Program-made: the position numbers and the translations under genes
Notes under the pieces: model-generated
What the model saw: the letters and a program-made list of their open reading frames with translations, nothing else
Databases searched by the model: none
What the model was told of the DNA's origin: nothing
In this document: in pieces, positions 55,428 to 64,000 of the stretch
Numbering within the stretch: the stretch's first letter is position 1
Layout: every line of letters starts with the position of its first letter
Origin: Nocardiopsis ansamitocini
GTDB lineage: Bacteria; Actinomycetota; Actinomycetes; Streptosporangiales; Streptosporangiaceae
NCBI RefSeq assembly: GCF_030268225.1
Contig: NZ_BSQG01000014.1
Span: forward strand, 48,733 to 112,732
Direction: 5' to 3'
DNA: 64,000 bases

Positions 55428-55970
55428 ATGACCACCGGATTTCACAGCGCACCCAGGGGCGGGGCGTTCATCCAGATCGACGCCGGCGAGGCCGGGCTGC
55501 TGCGCTCCATGGCCGCACTCGTCCTCCAGCTCGTCGAGGCGCCTGAACCGCAGGACGACTTCGCCGCACTCGTGGGGATCGGGACCAGCAGCGTCAAACC
55601 CGAGGACCCGGTCCTGGCGCGGCTCTTCCCCGACGCCTATTCCGACGACGCGGAGGCCGCTGGGGATTTTCGCCGTTATACCGAAGACGACCTGCGTCGA
55701 CGTAAGCGAGAGAACGCCCAGGGCGTCCTCGACCAGATCCCGCCCAGGGGCGGTGAGATCACCTTGGACCTCGCAGACGCGCATGCCTGGCTCAAAGTCC
55801 TCAATGACGTTCGGCTCGCCCTGGCCACCCGACTGGGCATCAAGGACGACATGCCCGCGGTCGAACTAGACGACGAACTGGCCGCCGACGAGAAGGCCGG
55901 CGCGCTGAGCGTCTACAGCTGGCTCACCGGCCTGCAGGACAGCCTGCTCCGGGCGTTGACGGGCGAGTGA
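55428..55970 (+). CDS. aosR: DUF2017 protein, AosR-type redox regulator
   Basis: 180 residues of the DUF2017 family (IQIDAGEAGLLRSMAALVLQ, RYTEDDLRRRKRENAQGVL, DAHAWLKVLNDVRLALATRLG). In M. tuberculosis the ortholog Rv1332 is reported as AosR, a regulator that activates the adjacent mec-cysO-cysM genes under oxidative stress. The same neighbours follow here. I see no cysteine in this protein, so redox sensing by a Cys pair is not supported in this organism. Confidence 0.8.
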   Translation: MTTGFHSAPRGGAFIQIDAGEAGLLRSMAALVLQLVEAPEPQDDFAALVGIGTSSVKPEDPVLARLFPDAYSDDAEAAGDFRRYTEDDLRRRKRENAQGVLDQIPPRGGEITLDLADAHAWLKVLNDVRLALATRLGIKDDMPAVELDDELAADEKAGALSVYSWLTGLQDSLLRALTGE

Positions 55971-56035
55971 ACACGGAGGCCGCACCCGCCCGACACTAGT
56001 CATACCCAGCGGGTGGGTAGGAATATCTGCTCGGC

Positions 56036-56041
56036 TACGCT
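56036..56041 (+). promoter_or_regulatory. -10 element ahead of mec
   Basis: TACGCT seven bases before the mec ATG, fitting a leaderless transcript for mec-cysO-cysM. Confidence 0.4.
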
Positions 56042-56048
56042 AAGGACC

Positions 56049-56462
56049 ATGCTGAGGATTGATCGCTCGATCTATGACCAGATCGTCGCCCACGCCCGCC
56101 GCGACCACCCCGACGAAGCATGCGGTGTTGTCGCCGGCCCGGAGGGCTCCGACCGGCCCGAGCGGTTCATCCAGATGGTCAACGCCGAGCGCTCGCCCAC
56201 GTTCTACCGGTTCGACTCTCTGGAGCAGCTGAAGGTCTGGCGCGGGATGGACGACCGGGACGAGGTCCCCGTCGTCATCTACCACTCCCACACGGCAACC
56301 GAGGCCTATCCTTCGCGCACCGACATCAGCTACGCCTCCGAGCCGGAGACCCACTACGTCCTCGTCTCCACCCGTGACGCCGACACCATCGAGTTCCGCT
56401 CCTACCGCATCATCGACGGAGTCGTCACCGAGGAACCGGTCGAGATCACCGGCGCGGGCTGA
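56049..56462 (+). CDS. mec: JAMM metallopeptidase Mec (CysO-cysteine hydrolase)
   Basis: 137 residues. The zinc JAMM motif is complete: Glu23 and His79-Ser-His81 with seven residues to Ser89 and Asp92. Mec cuts cysteine off the carrier protein CysO in the carrier-dependent cysteine pathway, and in this family can also trim extra residues from the carrier's C-terminus. The neighbours cysO and cysM complete the pathway. Confidence 0.9.
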   Translation: MLRIDRSIYDQIVAHARRDHPDEACGVVAGPEGSDRPERFIQMVNAERSPTFYRFDSLEQLKVWRGMDDRDEVPVVIYHSHTATEAYPSRTDISYASEPETHYVLVSTRDADTIEFRSYRIIDGVVTEEPVEITGAG

Positions 56463-56571
56463 CCTGCCCGGACCAGCGCCCGCGGAATCCGCGCGCGACC
56501 GCACACGTTGCATATTGCGGGCCCACGGGCCCGCCGTCAATCGCACACAGACTTCTTACGGAGAAACGCTC

Positions 56572-57803
<1,232 letters not shown>

Positions 57804-57918
57804 CCGCCACCCCGGCAAAGGGACGCGGGGCACGCACCTGCGTCCCTTGGCCATCCCCCATCGGGCCAAGGCACCCCTGCCCGCGGTGCCCCTCCGCCCG
57901 TTCGCTTCAATGGAACGC

Positions 57919-58725
57919 ATGACGCGATTCGACGACGCGACCACCGTGCGGCGTACCGACGAGGGTCACTATGCGGCCGACCTCGACTCCGGTTACCTGA
58001 TCGGTTCGGCGCTCAACGGCGGCTATCTCATGGCCGTCCTCCAGCGGGCCGTTCTCGCCGAATCCGACCACCTTCACGCGGTCTCCTCCTCCTACACGTT
58101 CCTGCGCCCCGCAGGGCCGGGCCGGGCGCTCGTCCATGCCGAGGTACTCAAACCGGGGCGCACGGTCACGACCGTGCGGATCGGCCTCGAGCAGGACGGC
58201 AAAGCCATCGTCACCGGCACGGTCGCTACCGCGACCCTGGACCGCCAAGCCGTTCCCGACTACGAGTCGGTCCCGGCAGAGGTGGCGCCCATCGGCCGCT
58301 GCCGGAGTTTCGACCCGCGCGCGGATCCCTCCGCCGCGATGGAATTCGCCGACCGGATCGACCTGCGTTTCGCCCCCGACTCCTATGCCGCACTGGCGGG
58401 GCAGGAGCCTGCCACGGGTCCCGACCTGCGGGGCCACCTCGACCTCAGTGCGGTCGACGGAGGACCGGTCGCCGACCCCCTCACCTTCCTCCCCCTCGCC
58501 GTCGACGCCCTCCCGCCTGTGGTCAGCGTGCTCTCCTCATGGAGCTGGGCTCCCACCGTGCAGCTCTCCTGGCAGTTGCGCGCACTGCCAGAGCCGGGGC
58601 CCTTGGCCTTCCACGCCCGTGCCGACCTGGTCGCGGACGGCTGGTTCGACGAGAACGTCGACCTGTGGGACGTCAAAGGCCGCCTTGTCGCCCAAAGCCG
58701 CCAGCTCGCCCGGATCGGACGGTGA
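57919..58725 (+). CDS. Acyl-CoA thioesterase-like (double hotdog)
   Basis: 268 residues of the TesB/4HBT_3 type: SGYLIGSALNGGYLMAVLQRAV with the hotdog helix, SSYTFLRPAGPGRALVHAEV, and a second hotdog with the C-terminal WDVKGRLVAQSRQLARI (Asp/Gln catalytic region). Would hydrolyse acyl-CoA; the substrate is unknown. ATG 57919 gives the usual N-terminus; ATG 57910 is also in frame. Confidence 0.8.
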   Translation: MTRFDDATTVRRTDEGHYAADLDSGYLIGSALNGGYLMAVLQRAVLAESDHLHAVSSSYTFLRPAGPGRALVHAEVLKPGRTVTTVRIGLEQDGKAIVTGTVATATLDRQAVPDYESVPAEVAPIGRCRSFDPRADPSAAMEFADRIDLRFAPDSYAALAGQEPATGPDLRGHLDLSAVDGGPVADPLTFLPLAVDALPPVVSVLSSWSWAPTVQLSWQLRALPEPGPLAFHARADLVADGWFDENVDLWDVKGRLVAQSRQLARIGR

Positions 58726-58828
58726 ACGTCGATGTGACACGTTTCCCACCAGGTGCGCCAAAGGCGGGCGAAAAGACCAGCAGTGAATACTTTGACCTGG
58801 CAATACGGCATAAGGTGGATTGTGTGAT

Positions 58829-58860
58829 CGCCTCACGTGTGATTCACATCGCCTGAGGCG
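58829..58860. promoter_or_regulatory. Inverted repeats upstream of the MBL gene
   Basis: CGCCTCA (58829-58835) and TGAGGCG (58854-58860) enclose a second palindrome TGTGATTCACA (58838-58848). The inner one has the half-sites of a CRP-type operator but with only one base between, so the regulator is unclear. It may also act as a terminator for the thioesterase. Confidence 0.35.
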
Positions 58861-58982
58861 CCAGCCACAATGCGTACCGCCGTACCGGTCATTGGGGTAG
58901 ACCCGTATCCACCCGGAAAAGTTGGAGACAGCGCCCTGAGCCGCGGTCTCCGGAGCCAACTCACCGAAAAGGCTTAGACGAC

Positions 58983-59744
58983 GTGCGACTCACCATCATC
59001 GGCTCATCCGGGAGCTTCCCCGGCCCGACCAGCCCCGCGTCCTGTTACCTGATCGAGGCCGGCGGTTTCCGGCTGCTTCTGGACCTCGGAAACGGAGCAC
59101 TCGGTACGCTCCAGCGCTATACCGACATCTACGCCATCGACGCGGTCTACCTCTCCCACCTGCACGCCGATCACTGCTTCGACCTGTGCTCCTACTGGGT
59201 CGCCCGGACCTTCCCCGAAGGTGGCCCCAAGCCCCGGATCCCTGTCTACGGGCCGCCCGGTGTCGCCGAGCGCATGGCGGAGGCTTACGGGCTCGACCCT
59301 CGGCCGGGCATGAGGGAGACCTTCGACTTTCGCGAGATCGCGCCGGGCCGCCGCGGAATCGGTCCCTTCACCGCTGCTTTCGACCACGTGAACCACCCGG
59401 TCGAAGCGTTCGGGATCCGCTTGGAACACCACGGCTCCTCCTTCGCCTACTCCGGTGACACCGGAGCCTGCGACGAGCTCGTCGAACTCGCCCGCGACAC
59501 CGACCTCTTCCTGTGCGAGGCGTCCTTCCAGGACCACAAGGAACATCCCAAGGACATGCACCTCACCGGAAGCGAGGCCGGCGAGCACGCCAGTCGCGCT
59601 GGTGCACGCAAACTGCTTCTCACGCACCTCGTGCCCTGGAACGACAACGAGCGCACCCTCGCCGAGGCGCGCGGCACCTACAACGGCCCTCTCGGTCTGG
59701 CACAAAGCGGTGACGTCCACATGATCACCGCCCCGACACGCTGA
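58983..59744 (+). CDS. MBL-fold hydrolase, Rv1339-type cyclic-nucleotide phosphodiesterase candidate
   Basis: 253 residues. The metal motif HLHADHCFDL, a later His (FDHVNHPVEAFG), Asp in SGDTGAC and His in LLTHLVPWN are all present. By position (just before rph-rdgB) and fold it is the ortholog of Rv1339, reported to be an atypical cAMP phosphodiesterase; it is often annotated as ribonuclease Z-like. AAGG lies about ten bases before GTG 58983. Confidence 0.82.
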   Translation: MRLTIIGSSGSFPGPTSPASCYLIEAGGFRLLLDLGNGALGTLQRYTDIYAIDAVYLSHLHADHCFDLCSYWVARTFPEGGPKPRIPVYGPPGVAERMAEAYGLDPRPGMRETFDFREIAPGRRGIGPFTAAFDHVNHPVEAFGIRLEHHGSSFAYSGDTGACDELVELARDTDLFLCEASFQDHKEHPKDMHLTGSEAGEHASRAGARKLLLTHLVPWNDNERTLAEARGTYNGPLGLAQSGDVHMITAPTR

Positions 59745-59764
59745 CGCAGCAGCCGCGGAGCCGG

Positions 59765-60364
59765 TCAGGCCGGTAGGTCGCCAGCTCCGGCCACAACGAT
59801 CTCCACGAGCTGCTCCTGGGCCAGTCCCAGCCCCACCGAGGTCGCGGCCACGCTGACCCCCGGCAGGTACAGCACAGCATTTCGTCCCTGTGTGCCAAGG
59901 TCCACGTACTGCAGCTTGCCGCCGAGTGCGTCGGTCACGGGCGTCGTGTAAAGACCCATCGTCGCCTCCGCCTCCGGATCGGCCCCTTCCGGATCGGCAA
60001 ACGTCTCACCCGTCTGGAACTGCACGAACAATCGCTTGCCGGTGTCTGGTTTCCCCCAGCGACAGGTCAGTACCGAACCTTCGGCGGTCTCCCCGAACGG
60101 TAGACCCCGAACGTGGGGTGCCGCCGCGTCGGCGGCGGCCGACCCCTCGCACGCCTGCGGGAGCCCCTGGGCCAACGGCTCCCGCGCCGGTGACGCCGAC
60201 GCGGACGGTAGCGCCTCCCCGTGCCGACCCGATGCCGTTGCGGTCGCAGACGGCTCGTCCGGCGGCTGCTCTCCGGAAGCCGTCGAGCCGCAGCCGGTCA
60301 GAACGGCGGTCAGCACACCGGTAACGAGCGCGCTCGCCATCGGGGCACACGGGTTCAGGTTCAT
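59765..60364 (-). CDS. Lipoprotein, unknown function
   Basis: 199 residues. A lipoprotein signal with lipobox VLTGC (Cys25), a Ser/Ala/Pro linker and a small domain with one Cys pair (QACEGSAAAD, LTCRWGKP). It resembles DUF3558-type or similar surface lipoproteins only in layout; I do not recognise the family. It is inserted in opposite orientation between the MBL and rph genes. Confidence 0.7.
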   Translation of the reverse strand: MNLNPCAPMASALVTGVLTAVLTGCGSTASGEQPPDEPSATATASGRHGEALPSASASPAREPLAQGLPQACEGSAAADAAAPHVRGLPFGETAEGSVLTCRWGKPDTGKRLFVQFQTGETFADPEGADPEAEATMGLYTTPVTDALGGKLQYVDLGTQGRNAVLYLPGVSVAATSVGLGLAQEQLVEIVVAGAGDLPA

Positions 60365-60586
60365 GGTGGCGAGGTCCTCGCGATCAGTGGGCAAAGACGG
60401 CCGCCCCGCGCCAGATGAGGACGGGGCGACGCGCAGGCGGTTCCCCTATCGTGGCACCCCTGCCCGCCGTCCCGACTTCCTGCAAGGGGAGATTCCATCC
60501 CGGATGCGCTTCCCCCGTGGTCGGACGCGTCCGACCGGCTGCGGATGGTGACACCCCGAACGGCGGTGCACGGCCGTTCGCCCGGA

Positions 60587-60592
60587 TAGGCT
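60587..60592 (+). promoter_or_regulatory. -10 element ahead of rph
   Basis: TAGGCT seven bases before the rph ATG, with no ribosome site between. Confidence 0.45.
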
Positions 60593-60599
60593 CGATCGC

Positions 60600-61319
60600 A
60601 TGCCTCGACCCGACGGACGTACTCCGAACGAACTCCGCCCCGTGACCATCACCCGCAACTGGCTCAGGCACGCGGAAGGCTCCGCCCTCGTCGAATTCGG
60701 CGACACCCGCGTCCTGTGCGCCGCCACAGTCGAGGACGGCGTCCCCCGCTGGAAGCGCGGGACGGGAGAGGGCTGGGTCACCGCCGAATACGCGATGCTG
60801 CCCCGCTCCACCGATACGCGCGGTGCCCGCGAGTCAGTCAAGGGCAAGATCGGCGGTCGCACCCACGAGATCTCCCGCCTCATCGGACGTTCCTTGCGCG
60901 CGGTCGTCGACTTCAAGGCGATGGGCGAGCACACCATCACCCTCGACTGCGACGTCCTCCAGGCCGACGGCGGGACCCGCACCGCGGCGATCACCGGTGC
61001 CTACGTCGCCCTCGCCGACGCGGTCAAGTACCTGCGCAAGCGTCGCAACCTCAAGAACAATCCGCTGACCGGTTCCGTCGCCGCCGTCAGCGTCGGCGTC
61101 ATCCAAGGGCAGCCCCGCCTCGACCTCAACTACCTTGAGGACTCCGTCGCCCAGACCGACATGAACGTCGTCGTCACCGGCACCGGAGAATTCATCGAGG
61201 TTCAGGGCACCGCGGAGGGCGCGCCCTTCGACCGGGCGCTGCTCGACTCCCTGCTCGACCTCGCGGTCGGCGGGTGCACGCAACTCACCGACATCCAGAA
61301 GAAGGCGCTCGCGGGATGA
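60600..61319 (+). CDS. rph: Ribonuclease PH
   Basis: 239 residues. [42 protein letters not shown], and [16 protein letters not shown] with [24 protein letters not shown] (seen in parts) are the phosphorolytic core. Removes 3' tRNA trailers with phosphate. Probably leaderless. Its stop overlaps the rdgB start (ATGA). Confidence 0.94.
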   Translation: MPRPDGRTPNELRPVTITRNWLRHAEGSALVEFGDTRVLCAATVEDGVPRWKRGTGEGWVTAEYAMLPRSTDTRGARESVKGKIGGRTHEISRLIGRSLRAVVDFKAMGEHTITLDCDVLQADGGTRTAAITGAYVALADAVKYLRKRRNLKNNPLTGSVAAVSVGVIQGQPRLDLNYLEDSVAQTDMNVVVTGTGEFIEVQGTAEGAPFDRALLDSLLDLAVGGCTQLTDIQKKALAG

Positions 61320-61939
61320 GCCGGATCAGCACGCTGGTACTCGCCACGCACAACGCCAAAAAAGTCCCCGAAATGCGGGCCATTCTCGCCGAGGCAGGAC
61401 TCGACATCGACGTCGTCGGCCTCGATGACCATCCCGGAGCACCGGACGTGGCCGAGACCGAGAGCACGTTCGCCGGTAACGCGCTGCTCAAGGCCAGGGC
61501 CATCGCCGCCCACACCGGCCTGCCTGCGGTCGCCGACGACTCCGGGCTGCGCGTGGACGCGCTGAACGGGATGCCCGGGGTGCTCTCGGCACGCTGGTCA
61601 GGCAGGTTCGGCTCCGCCACCGGGGACAAGGATGCCGCGAACCTCGCTCTCGTCCTCGACCAGTTGGCCGATGTTCCCGAAGAGCGGCGCGGCGCCGAGT
61701 TCGTCTCCGCGGCCGCCCTGGTGCTGCCTTCGGGAGAGGAGCACGTCGTCGAGGGGGCCTTCCGGGGAACTCTCACCACCGAACCCCGCGGCACCAACGG
61801 GTTCGGCTACGACCCGGTCTTCGTCCCGGAGGGACACAGCCGCACCGCCGCTGAGCTGAGCCCGCAGGAGAAGAACGCGATCAGCCATCGGGGCATCGCT
61901 TTTCGTTCCCTCGCAGTGAAGCTGCGGGAACTCGGGTGA
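61316..61939 (+). CDS. rdgB: XTP/dITP pyrophosphatase (RdgB/HAM1)
   Basis: 207 residues. [52 protein letters not shown] and [12 protein letters not shown] are the four family blocks. Removes non-canonical purine nucleotides. Translationally coupled to rph. Confidence 0.94.
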   Translation: MSRISTLVLATHNAKKVPEMRAILAEAGLDIDVVGLDDHPGAPDVAETESTFAGNALLKARAIAAHTGLPAVADDSGLRVDALNGMPGVLSARWSGRFGSATGDKDAANLALVLDQLADVPEERRGAEFVSAAALVLPSGEEHVVEGAFRGTLTTEPRGTNGFGYDPVFVPEGHSRTAAELSPQEKNAISHRGIAFRSLAVKLRELG

Positions 61940-61950
61940 GCATCGGGTGT

Positions 61951-61972
61951 CCCGGCCCCGGGGAGGGCCGGG
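61951..61972. terminator. Convergent terminator rdgB/Nramp-like
   Basis: An 8-base-pair stem (CCCGGCCC with GGGCCGGG) around a 6-base loop, between converging genes. Confidence 0.6.
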
Positions 61973-61990
61973 GCGCCCTCCTGTCCATCC

Positions 61991-63241
61991 CTAGAACAGA
62001 CCTGAGACCATCCCGACCAGTTCGTTGCCGCTGACGATCAGGAACAGCAGGCCCGCCAGTGCCAGGCCCGTATTGCTCAACCAGCCGTTGCGCCACTCGG
62101 CCGGCGTCCGGCTGGAGTTCAGCAGCCACATCAGCGTCAGTGCCAGGAACGGCATGAAGAACGCGCCCAGGGCTCCGTAGAGCAAGACCAGTTCGAACGG
62201 TCGGTCGAAGAACAGCAGCGCCATCGGCGGGAACGTCAGCCACAGCAGGTAGCCGCGAAATTCCACGCTCTCCTCGCGTTCCTCCACCGGGCGGTTCGTT
62301 TTGCCGCGGAGATGTCCCAGGAAGTCGGCGAACATCAGGCTCACGCCGTGCCATACCCCGAGGATCGAGGAGAAGGCCGCGGCGAAGAAGCCGATCAGGA
62401 ACAGCACCGCGATCGGCCGGCCGAAGCGCTCGCGCAGAATCTCCGAGAGGTCCAGCAGTCCCCGGTCGCTTTCGACCAGCGCGATGTTGGCGGTGTAGAG
62501 GAGCTCTGCGCCGACCACCAGCATGGCGATGACGAAGATACCGGTCATGACATAGGCAACCCGGTTGTCCCAGCGCATGACCTTGATCCAGGTGGCGTCG
62601 CGCCACCCCTTGGCGTTCACCCAGTAGCCGTAGGCAGCCATGGTGATGGTGCCGCCCACACCGCCGATGAGTCCCAAGGTGTAGATGGTCGACCCCTGCG
62701 GAAGAGTGGGGACCAGGCCGGTGGCCATGTTGCCCAGGTTCGGGAGCAGGATGACCGCCAAGCTGACCACGGTCACGAACATCAGGCCGATGAACGCGGT
62801 CATGACTTTCTCGAAGACCGGGTACTGGTTGAACCAGACGAACACCAGTCCTGCGATGCCGGCCAGCATCGCCCACGCCCAGACCGGCAGCACGGGGAAC
62901 AGCGCGTTGAGGGGGAGGGCGGTCGCCGACATCGCAGTCGCACCGTAGACGAAGCCCCAGATGACGATGTAGGGGCCGAAGTAGAAGTGGGTCCAGCGAC
63001 CCAGACTGCTCCAGCCGTCGAAGATCGTCCGCTCGGTCGCCAGGTGCCAACGTCCGGTTGCTTCCGCAAGCGAGATCTTCACCAGGCAACCGACGATCGT
63101 CGCCCAGAGAAGGGTGTAGCCGAATCGTTCGCCCGCGATGAGGGTGGCGACGAGGTCTCCCGAACCGACGCCGGTGGCGGCGACGACGATGCCGGGACCG
63201 ATGAGCCGCCAACTCGCCGGGCGCTGCTTGGTCACTGCCAT
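61991..63241 (-). CDS. Nramp-related membrane transporter, non-canonical
   Basis: 416 residues with about 11 transmembrane helices and clear overall Nramp similarity (LIGPGIVVAATGVGSGDLVATLIAG, WATIVGCLVKISLAEATGRW). The metal-binding DPGN of helix 1 is replaced by GSGD (26-29), and the MPH motif of helix 6 is missing (GGVGGTITMAAYGYW). It is thus unlikely to move Mn/Fe like MntH; related proteins have been linked to Mg2+, Al or have lost transport. AAAGGAGG lies five bases before the ATG. Confidence 0.85.
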   Translation of the reverse strand: MAVTKQRPASWRLIGPGIVVAATGVGSGDLVATLIAGERFGYTLLWATIVGCLVKISLAEATGRWHLATERTIFDGWSSLGRWTHFYFGPYIVIWGFVYGATAMSATALPLNALFPVLPVWAWAMLAGIAGLVFVWFNQYPVFEKVMTAFIGLMFVTVVSLAVILLPNLGNMATGLVPTLPQGSTIYTLGLIGGVGGTITMAAYGYWVNAKGWRDATWIKVMRWDNRVAYVMTGIFVIAMLVVGAELLYTANIALVESDRGLLDLSEILRERFGRPIAVLFLIGFFAAAFSSILGVWHGVSLMFADFLGHLRGKTNRPVEEREESVEFRGYLLWLTFPPMALLFFDRPFELVLLYGALGAFFMPFLALTLMWLLNSSRTPAEWRNGWLSNTGLALAGLLFLIVSGNELVGMVSGLF

Positions 63242-63791
63242 GCGGCCTCCTTTACGAACTCGTTAACGATGCACAAATCGTAATCAAGAGGTCACTTGAT
63301 GCAATAGTTCGATGGTAGACGTCACGTGATTGATACGAAACGGCACTCTGTGTAGCCAAAGTGATGATGATGGATCCGGGCGATGCAAGCGGTCGCCGGG
63401 TTCTTGCCGAACGCGGTCCGGGGTCCTCCGGGGGTCGGGTAGTGTTCTCCGAGTCGCCACGAACCGGGTCCGTCGGATCCACTCGGGGCGGCACTCTTTT
63501 CCGGAAGGTTCCGGTCGAAGCATTGACTTCGGGCGGGTACTCTTGAAAAGAACACGGTCTTCCGGGAACTGAGCCCCTCATCTGAGTGGGAGCAGCCGGG
63601 TCCGGACTCCACGGATTGAAGAGGATGTTTCGGCATCCGCTCCTCCGATTCCCATCTGCAGCAGGAGCGATCTCATCGCCCCTGTCTCGGGTGCTTCACC
63701 ATTCTGGCTTTGTCGTCAGGAATTCCGGTGTAGGCAAAATGAGAATCGGGGACTTGAATTCTTAAAGTCGCAAAGCTTGCACCACGCCGAT

Positions 63792-63820
63792 TTGGCGGGA
63801 TCGCAAGACCGCGATAAAGT
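63792..63820 (+). promoter_or_regulatory. Tandem promoter 1 (TTGGCG-17-TAAAGT)
   Basis: -35 TTGGCG at 63792-63797, 17 bases, -10 TAAAGT at 63815-63820, followed by a purine-rich segment CAACGGAGCGGAAA. Confidence 0.6.
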
Positions 63821-63907
63821 GGAGGCGCAACGGAGCGGAAATGCACGGGAAACCGGGCAGGGAAACTCCACTCCCAGCTTCATCAAGGGTTTGCGAAAAG
63901 CGCGGAT

Positions 63908-63936
63908 TTGCGCCGGAACAAACACCCTGATAAAGT
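63908..63936 (+). promoter_or_regulatory. Tandem promoter 2 (TTGCGC-17-TAAAGT)
   Basis: -35 TTGCGC at 63908-63913, 17 bases, -10 TAAAGT at 63931-63936, followed by CAACAAAGCGGAAA, which repeats the segment behind promoter 1. A third TAAAGT at 63763-63768 lacks a -35. Such tandem rightward promoters with GATAAAGT are typical of actinobacterial rRNA operons. Confidence 0.6.
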
Positions 63937-64000
63937 CGGGAACACAACAAAGCGGAAACAACGCCGCACCGATACGAAGAGCGTGACACGCGGGCCTGGC

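Larger units (their letters stand above)
63242..64000. other. Gene-free region upstream of a probable stable-RNA operon
   Basis: 759 bases with no open frame that I can support. The left part holds the Nramp-like gene promoter; the right part carries tandem strong promoters and a repeated segment (see the separate entries). Low GC patches appear only around the promoters. Confidence 0.5.

Noticed and set aside
63523..63551. TTGACT at 63523 as another rRNA-type promoter
   Set aside because: No TAnnnT hexamer occurs 16-18 bases downstream.

Overview
The window is high-GC DNA with GTG/TTG starts, leaderless start codons and DtxR/IdeR-type iron boxes, which points to a filamentous or mycelial actinobacterium. 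The gene set (a Scy/FilP-like coiled coil, class E sortase, NucS, CBM2-GH18 chitinase) would fit a Nocardiopsaceae or Streptosporangiales member, but the genus is an inference. The core gene order follows the familiar actinobacterial order, as in the Mycobacterium tuberculosis Rv1301-Rv1341 stretch: tsaC/sua5, wecA, an AtpI-like gene, atpBEFHAGDC, a DUF2550 gene, the PduO adenosyltransferase, nucS, methylmalonyl-CoA epimerase, thiolase, a thioredoxin-like gene, pncB, clpS, aosR, mec-cysO-cysM, an MBL phosphodiesterase-like gene, rph and rdgB.

Region by region. 1-11.3 kb: end of tsaC, wecA and the complete F1Fo ATP synthase operon with two accessory membrane genes in front and small conserved genes behind. 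11.3-20.9 kb: cobalamin adenosyltransferase, a zinc amidase with no signal peptide, a dicarboxylate (MatC-type) carrier with a fused carboxyltransferase and a divergent GntR regulator, a secreted M28 aminopeptidase, a DUF1707 protein and NucS. 21-35.3 kb: hydroxyacyl-CoA dehydrogenase, hydrolase, the Scy/FilP-like filament protein, epimerase and thiolase, a chitinase flanked by a direct repeat, a MarR regulator, a CxxC-less thioredoxin-TPR protein, a cytidylate-kinase-like protein, malic enzyme, YqgE and DUF3039.

35.3-51.8 kb is an accessory island and the most interesting part. It holds a heme ABC transporter (hmuTUV), a class E sortase, an HtaA pseudogene, neocarzinostatin-like surface proteins, and three secreted proteins that share one C-terminal WxL-like domain on three different N-terminal heads (neocarzinostatin-like, HtaA, and a novel repeat region). 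A DUF916 protein and a membrane-anchored companion follow. Five candidate iron boxes lie in the four intergenic regions that serve these transcription units. I read the island as an iron-regulated heme-capture surface complex resembling the Csc/WxL complexes of Firmicutes. Two exact duplications (494 bp and 259 bp) show recent exchange among its genes.

51.9-64 kb: trpS, pncA and pncB, then clpS-aosR-mec-cysO-cysM (carrier-protein cysteine synthesis and its oxidative-stress regulator), a thioesterase, an MBL enzyme, a lipoprotein, rph-rdgB and a divergent Nramp-like transporter. The last 750 bases have no gene but carry two tandem promoters with 17-base spacing and a repeated downstream segment, which suggests a stable-RNA (rRNA) operon starting just beyond the window. 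I saw no tRNA, rRNA, insertion sequence, prophage or CRISPR array in the window.
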